Origin: Desulfarculaceae bacterium
Lineage (GTDB): Bacteria; Desulfobacterota; Desulfobacteria; Desulfobacterales; Desulfobacteraceae
Direction of reading: 5' to 3'
Assembly: GCA_021737205.1 (NCBI GenBank)
Contig: JAIPEK010000081.1
Span: 1-8,563 of the forward strand
DNA length: 8,563 bases
Made by a program: the position numbers and the translations under genes. The notes below the pieces were generated by a model that was given only the letters and a program-made list of their open reading frames with translations, did no database searches and had not been told where the DNA came from. Positions 6,648 to 8,563 of the stretch are shown here, one piece after another. Within the stretch, counting starts at the first letter, position 1, and every line of letters begins with the position of its first letter.

Positions 6648-8114
6648 TCAGTTTCCTGATCCTTCCTTTGCAAGAAAAGTTTTGATGATATCGATCACCT
6701 CTTCCATTTTCATCGAGCGTGATCCTTTGACCAGAACCCATACCGGGTTTTCCGGCACCCTTAGCGCAATCGCCTTCCCGATGTTTTCTTTTGACCCGAG
6801 AAGTGTGTTTTTACGTGATAATCCGCTGTCCTCGGCGCCTTTTATCATCTGGCAGGCAAGATCTCCATGGCAGTAAAGCTTTGACACACCGGTTTCGGCT
6901 GCGAGTCGTCCGATTTCTTCATGAAAACTCGCTGATTTGTCCCCAAGCTCAAACATGTCGCCCAGGACGGCGATGCTCTCCCCACGGCCTGCTAAGGTTT
7001 TCAGGGTCTCAATGGCGGCTTTCATGGATGCCGGGTTGGCGTTGTACGTGTCATCGATAAGGGTAATGCCGCCTTCCATGCGGGTCACGTTCATCCGTCC
7101 GTTGACCGGGGTGAACGCTTCGAGCCCGGCTTTGATGTCTCCTGTATCGATTCCGGCCGCAAGGGATGCAGTACAGGCGGCAAGGGCGTTGTTGACCATA
7201 AAGGGAGCCGGGCTGTTGAGCCGCACATCCAGCGTATCCTCCGGGGAAAGTCTGATTGTAAAGACAAGACCGTCTTTTTCGATTCTTTCCGACTCAGCAA
7301 TGATGCCGTCCTGGCCTCTTTCTTTCCCGAAGTACACGATTTTCCCGATGGCAGGGTTTCCCCGCGCCTCTTTTTCCAGAATATCCACCCTCGGGTCAAA
7401 AGCGGGCAGCACCGCAGTGCCGTTCCGGTTCATGTGGCGGAAGATTTCCGCCTTGGCCCCGGCAACCCCTTCCACATCCTTGAGCCCTTCAAGATGAGCG
7501 CCTGAGGTGTTGGTAATCAATGCGATATCCGGCACTGCAATGTTTGAAAGTCTTTCGATTTCTCCGAAATGGTTCATGCCCATTTCCACCACTGCCCAAT
7601 CATGTTCGTCCGACAGCTGGAGCAGCGTTAGGGGAAGACCGATTTCATTGTTCAGGTTGCCCCGGGTGCAGAGCGTTGTAAATGCACGGCTGAATATCCC
7701 GGCAAGCATTTTTCTTGTGGAGGTTTTTCCGTTGGACCCGGTAACCGCAACCACTTTGGCGCTGGATCTCATCCGCTGGTACCGGGCAAGTTTGCCCAGG
7801 GCCTTCACCGTATTCTCCATTGCAAAAATTGCGGGCTTGTGTTTTTCGATCAGTGCGGCCGTATCCGAAGGCATGGATGAAACGAATGTTTTGCTCACCA
7901 CAAATCCTTTGACCCCTTTTTCCAAAAGAGCGGGAATAAAAGAGTGACCGTCAAAGTTTTCCCCTTCAAGCGCCACAAAAAGGCCTTTTGTGTCCATTGT
8001 CCTCGAATCCGTCTCCACTGTGTGGAATAGGGGATTTTCTCCTTCAACGGCCGGGGAGGAAGGGATTCCGAGTGCTGTCTGTACGTCGGATATGGTGAAC
8101 TTAATGGGCTCCAT
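6648..8114 (-). CDS. murF: UDP-N-acetylmuramoyl-tripeptide--D-alanyl-D-alanine ligase MurF
   Basis: MurF adds the D-Ala-D-Ala dipeptide to UDP-MurNAc-tripeptide with ATP, completing the cytoplasmic UDP-MurNAc-pentapeptide. From the chosen start it has 488 residues, slightly longer than E. coli MurF. The N-terminal domain has ETDSR (34-38) and GLFVALEGENFDGHSF (44-59). The ATPase domain has the P-loop VTGSNGKTSTRKML (124-137), GNLNNEIGLPLTLL (152-165), EMGMNHFGEI (177-186) and TNTSGAHLEG (201-210). The C-terminal domain has DDTYNANPASM (354-364), VLGDMFELG (383-391) and VKGSRSMKMEE (462-472). GNxNNxIGxP and YNANPxSM are diagnostic of MurF. In TNTSGAHLEG the common Gly-Pro before Ala-His is Ser-Gly; the invariant His is kept. 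The ATG at 8112-8114 is chosen because GGGAGGT stands five bases upstream. A longer reading from 8150 would lie inside murE and add residues with no family resemblance. murF overlaps the murE end by 14 bases. Confidence 0.98.
   Translation of the reverse strand: MEPIKFTISDVQTALGIPSSPAVEGENPLFHTVETDSRTMDTKGLFVALEGENFDGHSFIPALLEKGVKGFVVSKTFVSSMPSDTAALIEKHKPAIFAMENTVKALGKLARYQRMRSSAKVVAVTGSNGKTSTRKMLAGIFSRAFTTLCTRGNLNNEIGLPLTLLQLSDEHDWAVVEMGMNHFGEIERLSNIAVPDIALITNTSGAHLEGLKDVEGVAGAKAEIFRHMNRNGTAVLPAFDPRVDILEKEARGNPAIGKIVYFGKERGQDGIIAESERIEKDGLVFTIRLSPEDTLDVRLNSPAPFMVNNALAACTASLAAGIDTGDIKAGLEAFTPVNGRMNVTRMEGGITLIDDTYNANPASMKAAIETLKTLAGRGESIAVLGDMFELGDKSASFHEEIGRLAAETGVSKLYCHGDLACQMIKGAEDSGLSRKNTLLGSKENIGKAIALRVPENPVWVLVKGSRSMKMEEVIDIIKTFLAKEGSGN
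6654..6657 (-). promoter_or_regulatory. Shine-Dalgarno site of mraY
   Basis: AGGA on the minus strand stands seven bases before the mraY ATG at 6646. The murF stop codon falls in the spacer between site and start. This site supports the 359-residue MraY over the version starting at 6673. Confidence 0.65.
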
Positions 8115-8563
8115 CGGCGACCTCCCAGGTATCTTCGGCCAATGTTTCAAGCGCCTGTTTCAAAATCCGCCGGTCGTCAAAATCGATTCTGCCGCTTTTG
8201 ATAATCTGATAGGTTTCATGCCCCTTGCCTGCGGCCAGAATCGTATCCTTGTCTCTCGAAATCCGAACGGCAAATTCCAAGGCTTTCGACCTGTCCGGCT
8301 CTACAATGATGTCGTCTCTTTCCCGGGCGTTGTCGATACCGGTGAGGATATCATCGATGATTTCTCCCGGATCCTCGGTTCTCGGATTGTCAGAGGTGAC
8401 AATAACAATATCGCTGTGCACGGAGGCTGCTTTTCCCATCAACGGCCTTTTGGAAGGATCCCGGTCTCCGCCGCATCCGAACACGGTTATAAGCCGGTTT
8501 TCCGCCCGGTTCGCCAGGGTTTCAAGGATCGATTCCAGGGCATCCGGGGTGTGGGCATAGTCC
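8101..8563 (-). CDS. murE: UDP-N-acetylmuramoyl-L-alanyl-D-glutamate--2,6-diaminopimelate ligase MurE (3' part, enters from the right edge)
   Basis: MurE adds the third amino acid of the stem peptide to UDP-MurNAc-L-Ala-D-Glu with ATP in the cytoplasm. Only the C-terminal 153 residues are in the window, the frame being open at the right edge. They begin with DYAHTPDAL, a hallmark of the MurE C-terminal domain. Then follow FGCGGDRDPSKRPLMG, TSDNPRTEDP, AAGKGHETYQ and IDFDDR, all in the usual order and spacing. The DNPR motif (8380-8391) is the signature of enzymes selecting meso-diaminopimelate; lysine-adding enzymes such as that of Staphylococcus aureus differ there. The stop codon at 8101-8103 lies inside murF, giving a 14-base overlap. 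The N-terminal and central ATPase domains are outside the window, so completeness cannot be checked. The GTG within the fragment at 8482-8484 is an internal Val codon and not a start. Confidence 0.97.
   Translation of the reverse strand, partial: DYAHTPDALESILETLANRAENRLITVFGCGGDRDPSKRPLMGKAASVHSDIVIVTSDNPRTEDPGEIIDDILTGIDNARERDDIIVEPDRSKALEFAVRISRDKDTILAAGKGHETYQIIKSGRIDFDDRRILKQALETLAEDTWEVADGAH
8120..8126 (-). promoter_or_regulatory. Strong Shine-Dalgarno site of murF
   Basis: On the minus strand this reads GGGAGGT, five bases before the murF ATG at 8114. It is the best ribosome binding site in the window and lies inside the end of murE. It decides the murF start against the longer frame beginning at 8150. 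Confidence 0.85.

Noticed and set aside
622..8563. Repeated Mur-ligase motifs (GKT P-loops, conserved His, DxxxxNP-like motifs) in four genes, considered as duplications
   Set aside because: MurC, MurD, MurE and MurF are ancient paralogues with the same fold. Each has its own diagnostic motifs and sits in its normal place, so there is no recent duplication.
1..8563. Search for a novel system, mobile element, CRISPR array, RNA gene or foreign insertion
   Set aside because: The whole window is accounted for by eight conserved cell-wall genes with gaps of at most about a dozen bases. No unexplained space or atypical gene remains.

Overview
The window is an uninterrupted stretch of a bacterial dcw (division and cell wall) cluster. 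Every gene lies on the minus strand and transcription runs from high to low coordinates. The order is murE (3' part only), murF, mraY, murD, ftsW, murG, murC and murB (5' part only). This is the classic gene order of the cluster, with no insertion, rearrangement or foreign gene.

The products together make and export peptidoglycan precursor. MurB and MurC work on UDP-MurNAc in the cytoplasm, and MurD, MurE and MurF then extend the peptide. MraY moves phospho-MurNAc-pentapeptide onto undecaprenyl phosphate to give lipid I. MurG adds GlcNAc to give lipid II. FtsW is the SEDS glycosyltransferase that polymerises lipid II at the division septum. The murE fragment carries the DNPR motif, which indicates addition of meso-diaminopimelate at position 3 and so an A1gamma-type peptidoglycan, as in most Gram-negative bacteria.

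The layout is extremely compact. Neighbouring genes overlap, abut or are separated by at most about a dozen bases: murE/murF overlap by 14, murF-mraY gap 1, mraY/murD abut, murD-ftsW gap 7 (or overlap 14), ftsW/murG overlap 11, murG/murC share one base in TAATG, murC-murB gap 12. There is no gene-free stretch worth describing, and no internal promoter, terminator, RNA gene, repeat array or mobile element that I can support. By colinearity with other dcw clusters, the upstream part (mraZ, rsmH, ftsL, ftsI) would lie beyond the right edge and ftsQ, ftsA and ftsZ beyond the left edge. Neither is visible here.

The organism is a meso-DAP-containing bacterium with moderately GC-rich DNA. The flavour of the proteins and the murE-F-mraY-murD-ftsW-murG-C-B order fit a Proteobacteria/Desulfobacterota-like lineage, possibly a sulfate reducer. 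That is an inference from general resemblance, not a proven assignment. I looked for a hidden or novel system and found none. The points worth a second look are small sequence deviations in MurG, MraY and MurB, plus an unresolved ftsW start.
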